NCBI RefSeq assembly: GCF_000430665.1
Contig: NZ_KE387188.1
Coordinates: forward strand, 97,360 to 161,359
Length of the DNA stretch: 64,000 bases
Reading direction: 5' to 3'
Source: Aquimarina muelleri DSM 19832
Lineage (GTDB): Bacteria > Bacteroidota > Bacteroidia > Flavobacteriales > Flavobacteriaceae
Shown here: positions 7,585 through 17,308 of the stretch, in pieces
How the letters are laid out: the number at the start of each line of letters is the position of its first letter
Numbering within the stretch: the stretch's first letter is position 1
Notes under the pieces: generated by a model
Databases searched by the model: none
What the model was told of the DNA's origin: nothing
Seen by the model: only the letters and a program-made list of their open reading frames with translations
Position numbers and translations under genes: made by a program

Positions 7585-9342
7585 ATGCCTGCATTGCGAC
7601 ATTTAAACAAGTATTTTTCTAAATATAAATACCGCTTAATTATAGGTTTGGTCATTACTATTATTGCAAGAATTTTTGCTACAATGGTTCCTACATTAGT
7701 TGGTGACTCTGTTGATGTAGTAGAACAATATATCAATAAAGAAATTACGGATATCACTCAAGTAAAGACCGGTCTTATTATTAATATCTCACTAATCATT
7801 GGAGCTTTACTTATTTCTGCTTTATTTACTTTTTTAATGCGTCAAACTTTTATTGTAGTTTCTAGGTTTATTGAGTTTGATTTAAAAAATGAAATATTCC
7901 AGCATTATGAAAAATTATCCCTAAATTTTTATAAAAAAAACAGAACAGGAGATTTAATGAATCGTATTAGTGAAGATGTTACTAAAGTCAGAATGTATGT
8001 GGGTCCTGCAATTATGTACAGCGTAAACACTATTACTTTATTTGTTGTAGTAATAAGCTACATGATTAGTATAGCTCCCGAATTAACGTTGTACACCTTA
8101 GCCCCTTTACCAATATTATCTGTATCCATATACAAATTAAGTGTTGCTATTCATAAGCGCAGTACTGTTGTCCAAGAGTTTCTCTCTAAATTAACCACAT
8201 TTACACAAGAATCTTTTAGTGGCATTACAGTTATAAAAGCATATGGTATTGAACCTCAAACACAAAAAAATTTCATTGAATTATCAAACAAAAGCAAAGA
8301 GAAAAATTTGGATCTAGCCAAAGTACAGGCTTTATTTTTTCCCCTTATGGTTTTACTCATCGGGTTTAGTAATATATTGGTAATATACATTGGAGGGAAA
8401 CAGTTTATTGACGGAACAATAAAAGATCTGGGTATCATTGTTGAATTTATCATATTTGTAAATATGCTAACTTGGCCTGTTGCAACCGTAGGATGGGTTA
8501 GTTCTATTATACAACAAGCTGAAGCCTCTCAAGTAAGAATTAACGAATTTCTAAGTCAAGAACCTGAAATCACGAATACAGTAATCCAAAAAACACCTGT
8601 TCGAGGAGATATATGTTTTGACAATGTTTCTTTTACTTATGATGACACTAATATCACAGCTTTAAAAAACATAAGTTTTTGCATTAAAAACGGAGAAACA
8701 ATAGGTTTTATTGGCAAAACTGGTTCAGGAAAATCTACTATACTCGACCTAATCGGAAGGCTTTATGATGTATCTTCTGGAGAAATTCGTGTTGATGAAA
8801 CGCCTATAAAAGACCTCAATTTAAACGATCTAAGAGAAAGTATTGGTTATGTTCCTCAGGATGCTTTTTTGTTTAGTGATACTATAGAAAATAATATAAA
8901 ATTTGGAAACGAAAAAGCCTCAGAAAAAGAAATTCATCAAGCAGCAAAAAACGCAGTGGTACACAAAAACATAATTAACTTCAACAAAGGATATAAAACT
9001 GTTTTAGGAGAACGTGGTATTACCCTTTCCGGAGGTCAAAAACAAAGAGTTTCTATTGCCCGAGCCATAATTAAGAATCCAGCCATACTTCTTTTTGATG
9101 ATTGTTTATCTGCAGTAGATACTGAAACCGAAGAAGAAATACTTAATAATCTTCGCGAAATTTCTGAGAATAAAACAACTTTTATAGTAACTCATAGGGT
9201 ATCTACAGCTAAAAATGCAAATAAAATCATCGTATTAGAAGACGGCAAAATAACCCAACAAGGTACTCATAATCAGCTAATAAAGACTAACGGATACTAC
9301 AAAGAACTTTATTTAAAACAACTTAATGAAAAAGAAATATAA
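7585..9342 (+). CDS. ABC exporter half-transporter (fused TMD-NBD)
   Basis: Inner-membrane ABC exporter subunit of the MsbA/YheI/LmrA type, 585 aa. Residues 1-320 hold six predicted transmembrane helices; the C-terminal NBD has Walker A GKTGSGKST (about 372), signature LSGGQKQR, and Walker B ILLFDDCLSAVD. The residue after the Walker B Asp is Asp rather than the catalytic Glu, as in the degenerate subunit of heterodimeric exporters such as BmrC or TM287. No partner gene is adjacent. Substrate unknown. It has no N-terminal C39 peptidase domain, so it is not an obvious bacteriocin exporter. Confidence 0.9.
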   Translation: MPALRHLNKYFSKYKYRLIIGLVITIIARIFATMVPTLVGDSVDVVEQYINKEITDITQVKTGLIINISLIIGALLISALFTFLMRQTFIVVSRFIEFDLKNEIFQHYEKLSLNFYKKNRTGDLMNRISEDVTKVRMYVGPAIMYSVNTITLFVVVISYMISIAPELTLYTLAPLPILSVSIYKLSVAIHKRSTVVQEFLSKLTTFTQESFSGITVIKAYGIEPQTQKNFIELSNKSKEKNLDLAKVQALFFPLMVLLIGFSNILVIYIGGKQFIDGTIKDLGIIVEFIIFVNMLTWPVATVGWVSSIIQQAEASQVRINEFLSQEPEITNTVIQKTPVRGDICFDNVSFTYDDTNITALKNISFCIKNGETIGFIGKTGSGKSTILDLIGRLYDVSSGEIRVDETPIKDLNLNDLRESIGYVPQDAFLFSDTIENNIKFGNEKASEKEIHQAAKNAVVHKNIINFNKGYKTVLGERGITLSGGQKQRVSIARAIIKNPAILLFDDCLSAVDTETEEEILNNLREISENKTTFIVTHRVSTAKNANKIIVLEDGKITQQGTHNQLIKTNGYYKELYLKQLNEKEI

Positions 9343-9421
9343 GTTTTTTTTGTACGATTAACATTTTTTTTGGATTTTTGAAACCATCATAACAATATTA
9401 ATTAATTAATAAATACGGATT

Positions 9422-9811
9422 ATGAGTGATAATGAAATGATGGATAAAGAAGAAATTTTCTCAAAAGTTTTACGGGCAGGAAGAAGAACTTATTTCTTTG
9501 ACGTAAGAGCTACAAAAGCAGGAGATTACTATTTAACAGTAACAGAAAGTAAAAAGTTCACTAATGATGATGGATCTTTTCACTATAAGAAACACAAAAT
9601 CTATCTGTATAAAGAAGATTTTGCTGGGTTTACAGAAATCTTAAATGAAATGACTGATTTTATTGTTGACGAAAAAGGAGAAGAAGTAATCAGCGAAAGA
9701 CATCAGAAAGATTTTCAAAAATCATATGAAAAAGATGAAACTGAAGGCAACACAGAAGAAGTTGTTGCTTCTACAGGGAGTTTTACAGATGTAAATTTTG
9801 ATGATATCTAA
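9422..9811 (+). CDS. DUF3276 / PUR-alpha-like nucleic-acid-binding protein
   Basis: A 129 aa cytoplasmic protein of the DUF3276 family, which has the PUR fold known from PUR-alpha and Borrelia BpuR and binds single-stranded DNA or RNA. The PUR core is residues 9-85 (KVLRAGRRTYFFDVRATKAGDYYLTVTESKKF split over its first strands). The C-terminal 45 residues are acidic and low-complexity. Single gene with its own terminator; likely a regulator of translation or replication, the exact role being inference. Confidence 0.85.
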   Translation: MSDNEMMDKEEIFSKVLRAGRRTYFFDVRATKAGDYYLTVTESKKFTNDDGSFHYKKHKIYLYKEDFAGFTEILNEMTDFIVDEKGEEVISERHQKDFQKSYEKDETEGNTEEVVASTGSFTDVNFDDI

Positions 9812-9844
9812 ACAAACAAAAAAGACTTAAGTTAAAGTTATGTA

Positions 9845-9875
9845 AACCATCTCAATATCTGAGGTGGTTTTTTTT
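9845..9875 (+). terminator. Terminator after the DUF3276 gene
   Basis: AACCATCTCA pairs with TGAGGTGGTT (one G-T wobble), followed by a run of eight T, about 34 bp past the stop. Confidence 0.85.
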
Positions 9876-10005
9876 ATATTCACATTTCAAAAAACAACTT
9901 AAACGAGACTTATAGAAAATAATACTTTTTTAGAATATCGTATAGGTCTTATATTACAAACCCCTAAAGTTTTCTACAATAGAATTAATATAACTTAAAG
10001 TGTTT

Positions 10006-10040
10006 CTTATTGTTTTTGTAGATTATCTTTTAACAATAAG
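10006..10040 (+). other. Inverted repeat before the M14 peptidase gene
   Basis: CTTATTGTT (10006-10014) and AACAATAAG (10032-10040) form a perfect 9-bp inverted repeat ending 16 bp before the ATG. It could be an operator or a leader hairpin. No good TAnnTTTG box is nearby. Confidence 0.35.
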
Positions 10041-10056
10041 TTAAAATTTTAAACAT

Positions 10057-12570
10057 ATGAAATATATTTTTACTATTTTTTTTATATCCTTAAGTACTAT
10101 TTCTTTTTCTCAGGATAACTTATCTTTAGAATATTACCTTCCAAAAAACATCACCTACAATCCTGAAATCCCAACACCTCAAAGCATACTAGGATATATC
10201 CCTGGGAAATGGCATGTTACACATGATAAATTAGTTAACTACATGCAAGCTCTTGCTGTAGCTTCTCCCAGAATTACTATTGAAGATAGAGGTAAAACTT
10301 TTGAAGACAGACCTTTATTATTACTCACTATTACTTCTGAAAAAAACCATAGCAATCTCAAGGAAATACAAAAAAAACATGTAGAACTTACAAAAAGTGA
10401 TTCTAATCGATTAAATATAGATGACTTACCTGCAATTGTATATCAAGGGTTTTCTATTCATGGTAATGAACCCAGTGGCTCAAACGCTTCAATTATAACT
10501 GCCTACTATCTAGCAGCTGCACAAGGAAAAGAAATAGAGGAGCTTTTAAAGAATGTTGTTATTTTATTCGACCCTTCTTTTAATCCAGACGGTTTACAAC
10601 GTTTTGCATATTGGGCTAACACTAACAAAAGTAAAAATATTAGCACAGATCCGCAAGATCGAGAATATAGCGAGATATGGCCTGGAGGAAGAACCAATCA
10701 TTATTGGTTTGATATGAACAGAGATTGGTTACCTGCACAATTACCAGAATCTCAGGCTCGTATTACAACTTTTCATAAGTGGTACCCTAATATCCTTACA
10801 GATCATCATGAAATGGGACCTAATAGCTCTTTCTTTTTTCAACCAGGTATCCAATCCAGAACACATCCGCTAACCCCTAAACTAAACCAAGAATTAACTA
10901 AAAAAATAGCAAATTATCATGTGAAAGCATTAGATAATATTGGTTCTTTATATTATACTGAAGAAAATTTTGATGACTTTTATTATGGTAAAGGGTCTAC
11001 TTTTCCTGATATAAATGGTGGTGTTGGTATTTTATTTGAGCAAGGTAGTTCTCGTGGTCATGCACAACAAACAGATAATGGAATATTAACTTTTCCTTTT
11101 ACTATAAAAAATCAATTTACGGCAGCTCTCTCTACTCTCGAAGCTGCAAAATCAATGCGTAAAGAATTATTAGAATACAAACGTGATTTTTACAATAATG
11201 CAAGAAAAGAAGAGTCTAAAGGTGCCTATATTTTTGGTAATGAAAAAGACGCCGCTTCTTCATACCATCTGGCAGAAATTCTTAAAAGACATCAAATACA
11301 ATTATATGAAATTAAACAAGATTTAACCATCCAAAACAAAAATTTCAAAAAAGGATATAGTTATGTTATTCCTAAAAACCAAAGACAAAAAAGATTACTT
11401 AAAGCTATTTTTGAAAAAAGAACAACATTTCAGGATAGTTTATTTTATGATATCTCTGCATGGACATTTCCTTTGGCTTTTAATCTAGATTTTGCAGACA
11501 ACATATCTTCCATTGATTTTGGTGATGAAATATTAGATCTTACACATAGAAAAACAATTCCTATAACCAAAAGTAATTATGCATACTTATTAGAATGGCA
11601 TGAGTATTATACACCCAGAGCATTATACCAAATCCTTAGCAAAGGAATACGCGCAAAAGTAGGCACTAAACCTTTCTCTTTAGAAAACAAAGATTATGAT
11701 TATGGTACCATTTTAATACCCGTACAGAATCAAAAATTAGATAAAGACGAATTACACGTTTTACTTCAAAAAATAGGATTAGATAATCATGTAGATATTA
11801 CTAATGTTTCTACAGGGCTTACTAATGGCATAGATTTAGGGAGTGATAAATTTAGACCTCTATCTACCCCAAAAATCGGTCTACTTACAGGAAATGGTAT
11901 TACCCCTTATGATTCTGGAGAAATTTGGCATCTAATGGATCAACGCTATGACATCCCTATTACCAAACTAACCACTGGTAATTTAACAAAAACTGATTTA
12001 TCTACATACACGCATATCATATTACCAAACAGCCAGAAAGAAAGTATAAACAGCCAAAATATAACAAAAATAAAAAACTGGATTCATAGTGGAGGCACTT
12101 TAATTGGTTATAGAAATGCCGCACAGTTTTTCAAAGACAAAGACCTTATGAAAATTGAATTCGTCGCTATAAAAAATGATGCGAAAAATATCTCTTTTGA
12201 ACAAAAACAAGATTTTTTTGGAGCTCAGGTAATTGGTGGAGCAATTTTTGAAGCTAAAATAGATCGCTCCCATCCTATCAATTTTGGGTATAAAAATGAT
12301 AAAATCCCTCTATTTAGGAACACAACATTATTTATAAAACCAGATAAACAAAGTTATAACAATCCTATTCAGTACACCAAAACACCTTTACTTAGCGGAT
12401 ACATAAGTAAAAAAAATTTAGATTCGTTATCAGGAACTATCCCTTTTAAATATAATCAACTTGGAAAAGGAAAAGTTATCTTATTTACAGACAATACAAA
12501 TTTTAGAGCTTTCTGGTATGGCACCAATAAATTACTAATGAATGCAATTTTCTTTAGCAATGAAATGTAA
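10057..12570 (+). CDS. Secreted M14 family zinc carboxypeptidase
   Basis: An exported metallopeptidase of 837 aa. A signal peptide covers residues 1-18 (cleavage before Gln19). The M14 catalytic domain spans about 55-365: zinc ligands His135 and Glu138 in HGNEPSG, the third ligand in DHHEMGP (about His250), substrate-binding MNRDW near 220, and catalytic Glu328 in LFEQGSSRG. The C-terminal ~400 residues have a class I glutamine-amidotransferase-like/beta fold (LTGNG...THIILPNS) often fused to large Bacteroidetes M14 proteins. It likely degrades peptides in the periplasm or outside the cell. No Por-type C-terminal sorting domain is obvious. Confidence 0.88.
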   Translation: MKYIFTIFFISLSTISFSQDNLSLEYYLPKNITYNPEIPTPQSILGYIPGKWHVTHDKLVNYMQALAVASPRITIEDRGKTFEDRPLLLLTITSEKNHSNLKEIQKKHVELTKSDSNRLNIDDLPAIVYQGFSIHGNEPSGSNASIITAYYLAAAQGKEIEELLKNVVILFDPSFNPDGLQRFAYWANTNKSKNISTDPQDREYSEIWPGGRTNHYWFDMNRDWLPAQLPESQARITTFHKWYPNILTDHHEMGPNSSFFFQPGIQSRTHPLTPKLNQELTKKIANYHVKALDNIGSLYYTEENFDDFYYGKGSTFPDINGGVGILFEQGSSRGHAQQTDNGILTFPFTIKNQFTAALSTLEAAKSMRKELLEYKRDFYNNARKEESKGAYIFGNEKDAASSYHLAEILKRHQIQLYEIKQDLTIQNKNFKKGYSYVIPKNQRQKRLLKAIFEKRTTFQDSLFYDISAWTFPLAFNLDFADNISSIDFGDEILDLTHRKTIPITKSNYAYLLEWHEYYTPRALYQILSKGIRAKVGTKPFSLENKDYDYGTILIPVQNQKLDKDELHVLLQKIGLDNHVDITNVSTGLTNGIDLGSDKFRPLSTPKIGLLTGNGITPYDSGEIWHLMDQRYDIPITKLTTGNLTKTDLSTYTHIILPNSQKESINSQNITKIKNWIHSGGTLIGYRNAAQFFKDKDLMKIEFVAIKNDAKNISFEQKQDFFGAQVIGGAIFEAKIDRSHPINFGYKNDKIPLFRNTTLFIKPDKQSYNNPIQYTKTPLLSGYISKKNLDSLSGTIPFKYNQLGKGKVILFTDNTNFRAFWYGTNKLLMNAIFFSNEM

Positions 12571-12842
12571 TACCCTCTATTTTCAACAAACTACCTACAG
12601 CTTTTTCTTTGTTTTACTATAAGCTTCAAACTAAAAAAAATCGAAAGGAGCTAGTTCTATTTAAAAACTATTATCAAAAAAAAATAGTAAAACTCATATC
12701 TAGGTGCACTAACTATTTGTTTAAATTGGCAATAGAAAAAAGCACTCTGTTTGTGGTTAAATTTAAATGTAACTAAGATAATATTTTTATATTTATTAGA
12801 GTATAAAATTGTAATTTGGGGTCTTATCAAAAAAAGAAAATT

Positions 12843-13400
12843 ATGGCTCGTACTCCTTCGAATATGTTGCCTCTTGGCACTATTGCTCCGGACTTTTCTC
12901 TTATCGATAGCGTAACTAATGACTTAGTTAATCTAAACGATGTTAAAGGTCAAAAAGGAACAATTATTATGTTTATCTGTAATCATTGTCCATTTGTTAT
13001 ACATGTAAATGAAGAAATTGTTCGTATAGCTAATGATTATCGTACCCAAGGGTTTGGTTTTGTTGCTATAAGCAGCAACGATATTGAAAAATACCCACAA
13101 GATTCCCCCAAAGAAATGTGGAAAACAGCTCAAAAAAACAATTACACTTTTCCTTATTTATTTGATGAAAATCAAGAGATTGCTAAAGCTTATGATGCAG
13201 CATGTACTCCTGATTTTTATTTATTCGATACTGATTTAAAACTAATATATCGAGGTCAACTCGATGACTCAAGACCAGGTAACGGGATCCCTGTAAACGG
13301 CAGAGATCTTCGACAAGCTCTAGATACGGTACTTCGTAATAGAAAAGTGTCAGAAAATCAAAAACCAAGTATTGGCTGTAATATAAAATGGAAAGAATAA
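12843..13400 (+). CDS. Thioredoxin-fold AhpC/TSA-like redoxin
   Basis: A 185 aa cytoplasmic redoxin. The ATG at 12843 is preferred over an upstream TTG at 12816, which would add nine unconserved residues. The AhpC/TSA fold begins with LGTIAPDFSL; the active-site region reads MFICNHCPFV, giving a CxxC (CNHC) motif at the strand-helix junction. A later cis-Pro-like TPDFYLFD supports the thioredoxin fold. This Bacteroidetes family is usually called thioredoxin family protein; its substrate is unknown. Stand-alone gene. Confidence 0.82.
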   Translation: MARTPSNMLPLGTIAPDFSLIDSVTNDLVNLNDVKGQKGTIIMFICNHCPFVIHVNEEIVRIANDYRTQGFGFVAISSNDIEKYPQDSPKEMWKTAQKNNYTFPYLFDENQEIAKAYDAACTPDFYLFDTDLKLIYRGQLDDSRPGNGIPVNGRDLRQALDTVLRNRKVSENQKPSIGCNIKWKE

Positions 13401-13692
13401 GTACATAAATTATTCTATTCTTAGATCAGCAGTATAAAAAGAAAAGAGATCGATTGATAAAAATGTTTTTTTTTTGAGAAAAACATTAATAAATCAAAAT
13501 CCATTCAAAGGATTAAAATCCTACTATAGTTTATAGATGTACTAAATGAGTATTAATGCACTATATATTTATATTCTTCGATATCGAAAAAATATTTTAT
13601 TATCTCCTAAATAAACAAACAAGTATTAATTTAACATCAAATATCCCTTACTCTTCTTCATACATTTTAAAAATATAACCTTCATTAAAAAA

Positions 13693-14487
13693 TCATTCTA
13701 CTTTTGCATATGAAAACTCTTCTTTAGAAGATAGATCTGTTAGCACAAGCATTGTATCGTTTATACTTTCTATTTTATATCTATAGATACGATCATCCAT
13801 TGGAAAAAAACAAATCAATACATCATTTTCTATTCTTGTTTTTAATCGATTAGCAAATCGACCATTATAAAAATTAAATCGTATAGTTCCTTCAAACATC
13901 AGGTAATCTTCTGTGTTTTGAATAAAAAGCCATTTTCCTTGTAAAGCTCTATAAGTATCCCTATTATAAAACTTATTATCTAATAAAGATTTCATTTTTT
14001 GGGCATATCCAACAAATCCTTTTTCGAGAACAATACCTTCTATCGGTTCACCCATCTCCTTTTTCTCTATCTCCTTATTATTATCAAAATAATGTATAGA
14101 TTCATACTTGGTATATGCATTAGAATAATCCAAAACTACCTGTCCACTTTCATTTTTTGTCTCTACATAAGGCCGTTGTTGATAGTTAACATAAATTAGA
14201 TTATCATTCCAAAAATAAAATGTAGTTATTATATCTGTAGTTCTAGTTCCTACTTTTCTAATAATTTTTTTCAATCTTTCATGCTCATAATACCCATTTA
14301 GTTCAGCTCCATGATCTGCCATTTTATCCAAAAACTCTTCTGGATCTAAGTAAAAAGTTTCAAATTCTATATATCCATCTATTATCTCTATTTGATCATT
14401 AATATTAACTAAAATATCTTCTTTTTGTTGACTTCTCACAAGACAAACATTACAAAGGGCAAAAAAAACAATAAGCTTTTGTTTCAT
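13693..14487 (-). CDS. Secreted protein of unknown function
   Basis: A 264 aa protein with a probable signal peptide (residues 1-19, ending VRS before QQKED). The rest is soluble, rich in aromatic and charged residues, with no motif I recognise. It has two Cys in the signal region and one near residue 225. It stands alone; about 290 bp without genes lie downstream, containing a perfect TTCGATATCGAA palindrome at 13577-13588. Confidence 0.65.
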   Translation of the reverse strand: MKQKLIVFFALCNVCLVRSQQKEDILVNINDQIEIIDGYIEFETFYLDPEEFLDKMADHGAELNGYYEHERLKKIIRKVGTRTTDIITTFYFWNDNLIYVNYQQRPYVETKNESGQVVLDYSNAYTKYESIHYFDNNKEIEKKEMGEPIEGIVLEKGFVGYAQKMKSLLDNKFYNRDTYRALQGKWLFIQNTEDYLMFEGTIRFNFYNGRFANRLKTRIENDVLICFFPMDDRIYRYKIESINDTMLVLTDLSSKEEFSYAKVE

Positions 14488-14790
14488 ATCTAGGGGTATA
14501 GCAATTTTTGTTTAAAGTATAAATAAAAGAGGATTTAAACACCTCAACGTATCTTTTTAACAAAATGATTTTTATTAAAACAAAAAATAAATTAAAGGTT
14601 AAATTAAGTATAAAAAATTAAAAATAAAGCTTTTGACACAAAAACAATCTTAAGATATGATAATTTATTTTTACTCATCTATCTTTTATTAAAAAAATAA
14701 ACATTATAATTCTTTGATAATAAGAAAACAAAAAAAACCCGAACATAACTAATATTCGGGTTTTAAAAAAAATAAAAAACGTGAAAAAAT
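14488..14790. other. Gene-free stretch between hypothetical and PPIase genes
   Basis: Very A+T-rich. Apart from the terminator at 14735-14764 I see no coding frame, promoter box of good quality, or RNA structure. Confidence 0.6.
14735..14764 (-). terminator. Terminator of the PPIase gene
   Basis: AAAACCCGAA pairs with TTCGGGTTTT, with a T-run on the minus strand, 27 bp past the PPIase stop. Confidence 0.85.
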
Positions 14791-15723
14791 CTATTTCACA
14801 TTTACTAATTCTACATCAAAAATAAGTGTTGCATCTGGAGGTATAACCCCTCCAGCTCCTCGTTCTCCATATCCTAAATGCGATGGAATTACAAATCTTG
14901 CTTTATCTCCTACTTGCAACAATGCGATTCCTTCATCCCAACCAGAAATTACCTGTCCCATACCTAATGAAAAATCTATAGGCTGATTACGTTTATAGGA
15001 AGAGTCAAATACGGTACCATCAGTAAGACTTCCTTTATAATGTACAGATACGGTTTTTCCTTTTTCTGCTTTTACACCATCTCCATTTTGGATCACTTTA
15101 TATCGCAAACCACTATCAGTTTTATCAAATCCCGCTGCAAGTTCTTCTAACAAACTCTCTGTCTTTTTCTTAGCTGCCGCTTCTCTCTCTGCTTTTGCTC
15201 CATTAAAAGTTCTAAAAGTCTCTACTGCATTAAAACTCTCTGCATCTACTCCAACTCTTTGAATTTCTACAGATTGTATTTCATCTCCTTCTTCGATGCT
15301 ATTTACTACATCTTGCCCTTCTACAACTTTACCAAAAACTGTATGTTTACCATCTAACCAAGATGTTTCCACATGAGTTATAAAAAACTGACTTCCATTT
15401 GTTCCTGGACCTGCATTGGCCATTGATAATACTCCAGGACCATCATGTTTTAAATCAGGATGTATTTCATCATCAAATTGATACCCTGGACCTCCAGATC
15501 CTGTACCTTGAGGATCTCCTCCCTGAACCATAAAATCTGCAATCACTCTATGGAACTTTAGACCATTATAATACGGTTTTCCTTGTGGAATTGCTTGGTT
15601 TTCTAAATTACCTTCGGCTAAACCAACAAAATTACCTACCGTTCCCGGTGTCTTCTTATATTCTAAATTAATAAGAATACTTCCTTTTGTTGTATTAAAT
15701 TTTGCGTATAATCCTTCTTGCAT
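14791..15723 (-). CDS. Cyclophilin-FKBP fusion peptidyl-prolyl isomerase
   Basis: Two unrelated prolyl isomerase domains in one 310 aa protein. Residues 4-160 are cyclophilin ([24 protein letters not shown] with the catalytic Arg/Phe region, then [14 protein letters not shown]). Residues 200-310 are FKBP ([21 protein letters not shown], then [23 protein letters not shown]). A lysine/glutamate-rich linker joins them. No signal peptide, so it acts in the cytoplasm as a folding catalyst. Own promoter (box at 15757-15764) and terminator. Confidence 0.95.
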   Translation of the reverse strand: MQEGLYAKFNTTKGSILINLEYKKTPGTVGNFVGLAEGNLENQAIPQGKPYYNGLKFHRVIADFMVQGGDPQGTGSGGPGYQFDDEIHPDLKHDGPGVLSMANAGPGTNGSQFFITHVETSWLDGKHTVFGKVVEGQDVVNSIEEGDEIQSVEIQRVGVDAESFNAVETFRTFNGAKAEREAAAKKKTESLLEELAAGFDKTDSGLRYKVIQNGDGVKAEKGKTVSVHYKGSLTDGTVFDSSYKRNQPIDFSLGMGQVISGWDEGIALLQVGDKARFVIPSHLGYGERGAGGVIPPDATLIFDVELVNVK

Positions 15724-15756
15724 AATATAGTTTTTAAGCTTTTTGTTTTAAAGTTG

Positions 15757-15764
15757 CAAAGATA
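15757..15764 (-). promoter_or_regulatory. PPIase -7 promoter box
   Basis: Minus strand reads TATCTTTG (TAnnTTTG), 33 bp before the PPIase ATG. Confidence 0.5.
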
Positions 15765-15991
15765 AGTAATTGACTTTGGTTTAATATTAGAGTTATTAAA
15801 GTTTTATAAGTCTTAAATATCCACAAAAACCAAAACTATTTTTTTTAATAGGAGACTACAAAATTTTATTACCATAAGGTTTAATGAATCTAAATCATAG
15901 GAAACAGTGTTTAAGAACAATAAATAATAGACAAATCTGTTATAAAGAATTACTAAAATTTAAAAACACTTAAGAATAACCAATATATGCA

Positions 15992-17242
15992 ATGAAACTA
16001 CTACTTACTTTACTTTTATTATTTTATCTATTTTTCATTCCTACCATTACTGCACAAAACATTTACGAATCTGGGTATTTTATTGACAATGATGGTAATC
16101 GAAAAGAATGTCTTATAAAAAAAATATCCTGGAAGCAAAACCCAACAGAATTTACTTGGAAAAAAACAATTTCATCAAGCCCATCTATTGGTAAAATTAA
16201 AGATTATAAAGAATTTGGGGTAGGTCAAGATTATATTTTTAAGAGATACATAATGAAATTTGATCTTAGAGGGGATAATATTGGAAAATCAACAAAAAGT
16301 AAAAATCCAGAATTAAAAATAAAAAAAGTTTTTCTTAGAGTAATTCTAAAAAGTGAAGCTTCTTTATATCAATATTCTGAAAACGATGTACATCGTTTTT
16401 TTTACACATCCAAAGACACACCATACCCTGATTTATTAATTTATAAAACTTATTATATTCCTGATGATAGTAAAAAAGCAGGAAAAAAAGTTATCCCAAA
16501 AGCTAACACTCAATTTAAAGAACAATTACAGCAATATGTAAATTGCAGAAATCAAGATGTTGGAGAATTAACACACTCACAAAGAGATTTAAAAAACTAT
16601 TTTTCTGATTATAACAATTGTAAAGGAGCAAAAATAGAGTATATAGTAAAAAGAAAGATTAGTCAAACAAAGGTTGGACTTATAGCTTCCTTAGATTTTG
16701 TGAGTTTTTCTCATCCTTCAGAATTTAATCTAAATCAAACGGTTACTTACGACAATACACTAGCAACAAAATATGGTATTTATTTAGAAACTTTTATTCC
16801 ATTCTATAAAGTTGACCTTAGTTTTTTTTTAGAATCTACTTATAGAGCTTTTTCTACACAACAAAACAATGCTGCTGGAACAATAACCCCATTAACTCTA
16901 GACTTTAAAAGCATCAATGTTGCTCTAGCCCCCAGATTTCATGTTTATTTAAGTTCAGATTTTGAGCTTTTCTTTGAAGGAGGGCTCTCTGTGGATCATG
17001 ACTTGGGCACTAAATCTGTTTTTAACAGTGTTGAAAAAATCACTTTGGATTACTTTTATGGAGGTGGATTTGGTGTTGGACGCTTTAAAGTTGGATATCG
17101 AATATATACAGATAAGAACATTGCTAAAAGTGAAACATTAAGCACTTCATTATCAAATTCTAAGTTATCAACATCAAGCTTATACATATCTATAAACTTA
17201 TCTAAATACAACAAAAAGAAGTTATCAAATTTTGAAATGTAA
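15992..17242 (+). CDS. Secreted outer-membrane beta-barrel-like protein, unknown role
   Basis: A 416 aa exported protein with signal peptide (1-21, cleavage after TITA). Residues 22-210 form a soluble N-terminal domain beginning YESGYFIDNDGNRKECLI, a pattern seen in Flavobacteria proteins of unknown function. From about residue 220 the sequence alternates in the manner of amphipathic beta-strands (VGLIASLDFVSFS, KYGIYLETFIPFY, LFFEGGLSVD), suggesting a small outer-membrane barrel. Stand-alone gene; followed by a shared terminator. Confidence 0.65.
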   Translation: MKLLLTLLLLFYLFFIPTITAQNIYESGYFIDNDGNRKECLIKKISWKQNPTEFTWKKTISSSPSIGKIKDYKEFGVGQDYIFKRYIMKFDLRGDNIGKSTKSKNPELKIKKVFLRVILKSEASLYQYSENDVHRFFYTSKDTPYPDLLIYKTYYIPDDSKKAGKKVIPKANTQFKEQLQQYVNCRNQDVGELTHSQRDLKNYFSDYNNCKGAKIEYIVKRKISQTKVGLIASLDFVSFSHPSEFNLNQTVTYDNTLATKYGIYLETFIPFYKVDLSFFLESTYRAFSTQQNNAAGTITPLTLDFKSINVALAPRFHVYLSSDFELFFEGGLSVDHDLGTKSVFNSVEKITLDYFYGGGFGVGRFKVGYRIYTDKNIAKSETLSTSLSNSKLSTSSLYISINLSKYNKKKLSNFEM

Positions 17243-17252
17243 TTTTAATAAC

Positions 17253-17288
17253 AAAAAAGGTGTCCTAAAAACAGAGGACACCTTTTTT
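17253..17288. terminator. Bidirectional terminator
   Basis: A 13-bp perfect stem (AAAAAAGGTGTCC with GGACACCTTTTTT, loop 10 nt) between converging genes, with T-runs on both strands. Confidence 0.9.
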
Positions 17289-17308
17289 ATTTACAACGTA
17301 TATTATTT

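Noticed and set aside
7585-9342. ABC exporter as the processing transporter of the GG-leader peptides
   Set aside because: It lacks an N-terminal C39 peptidase domain and is 18 kb away.
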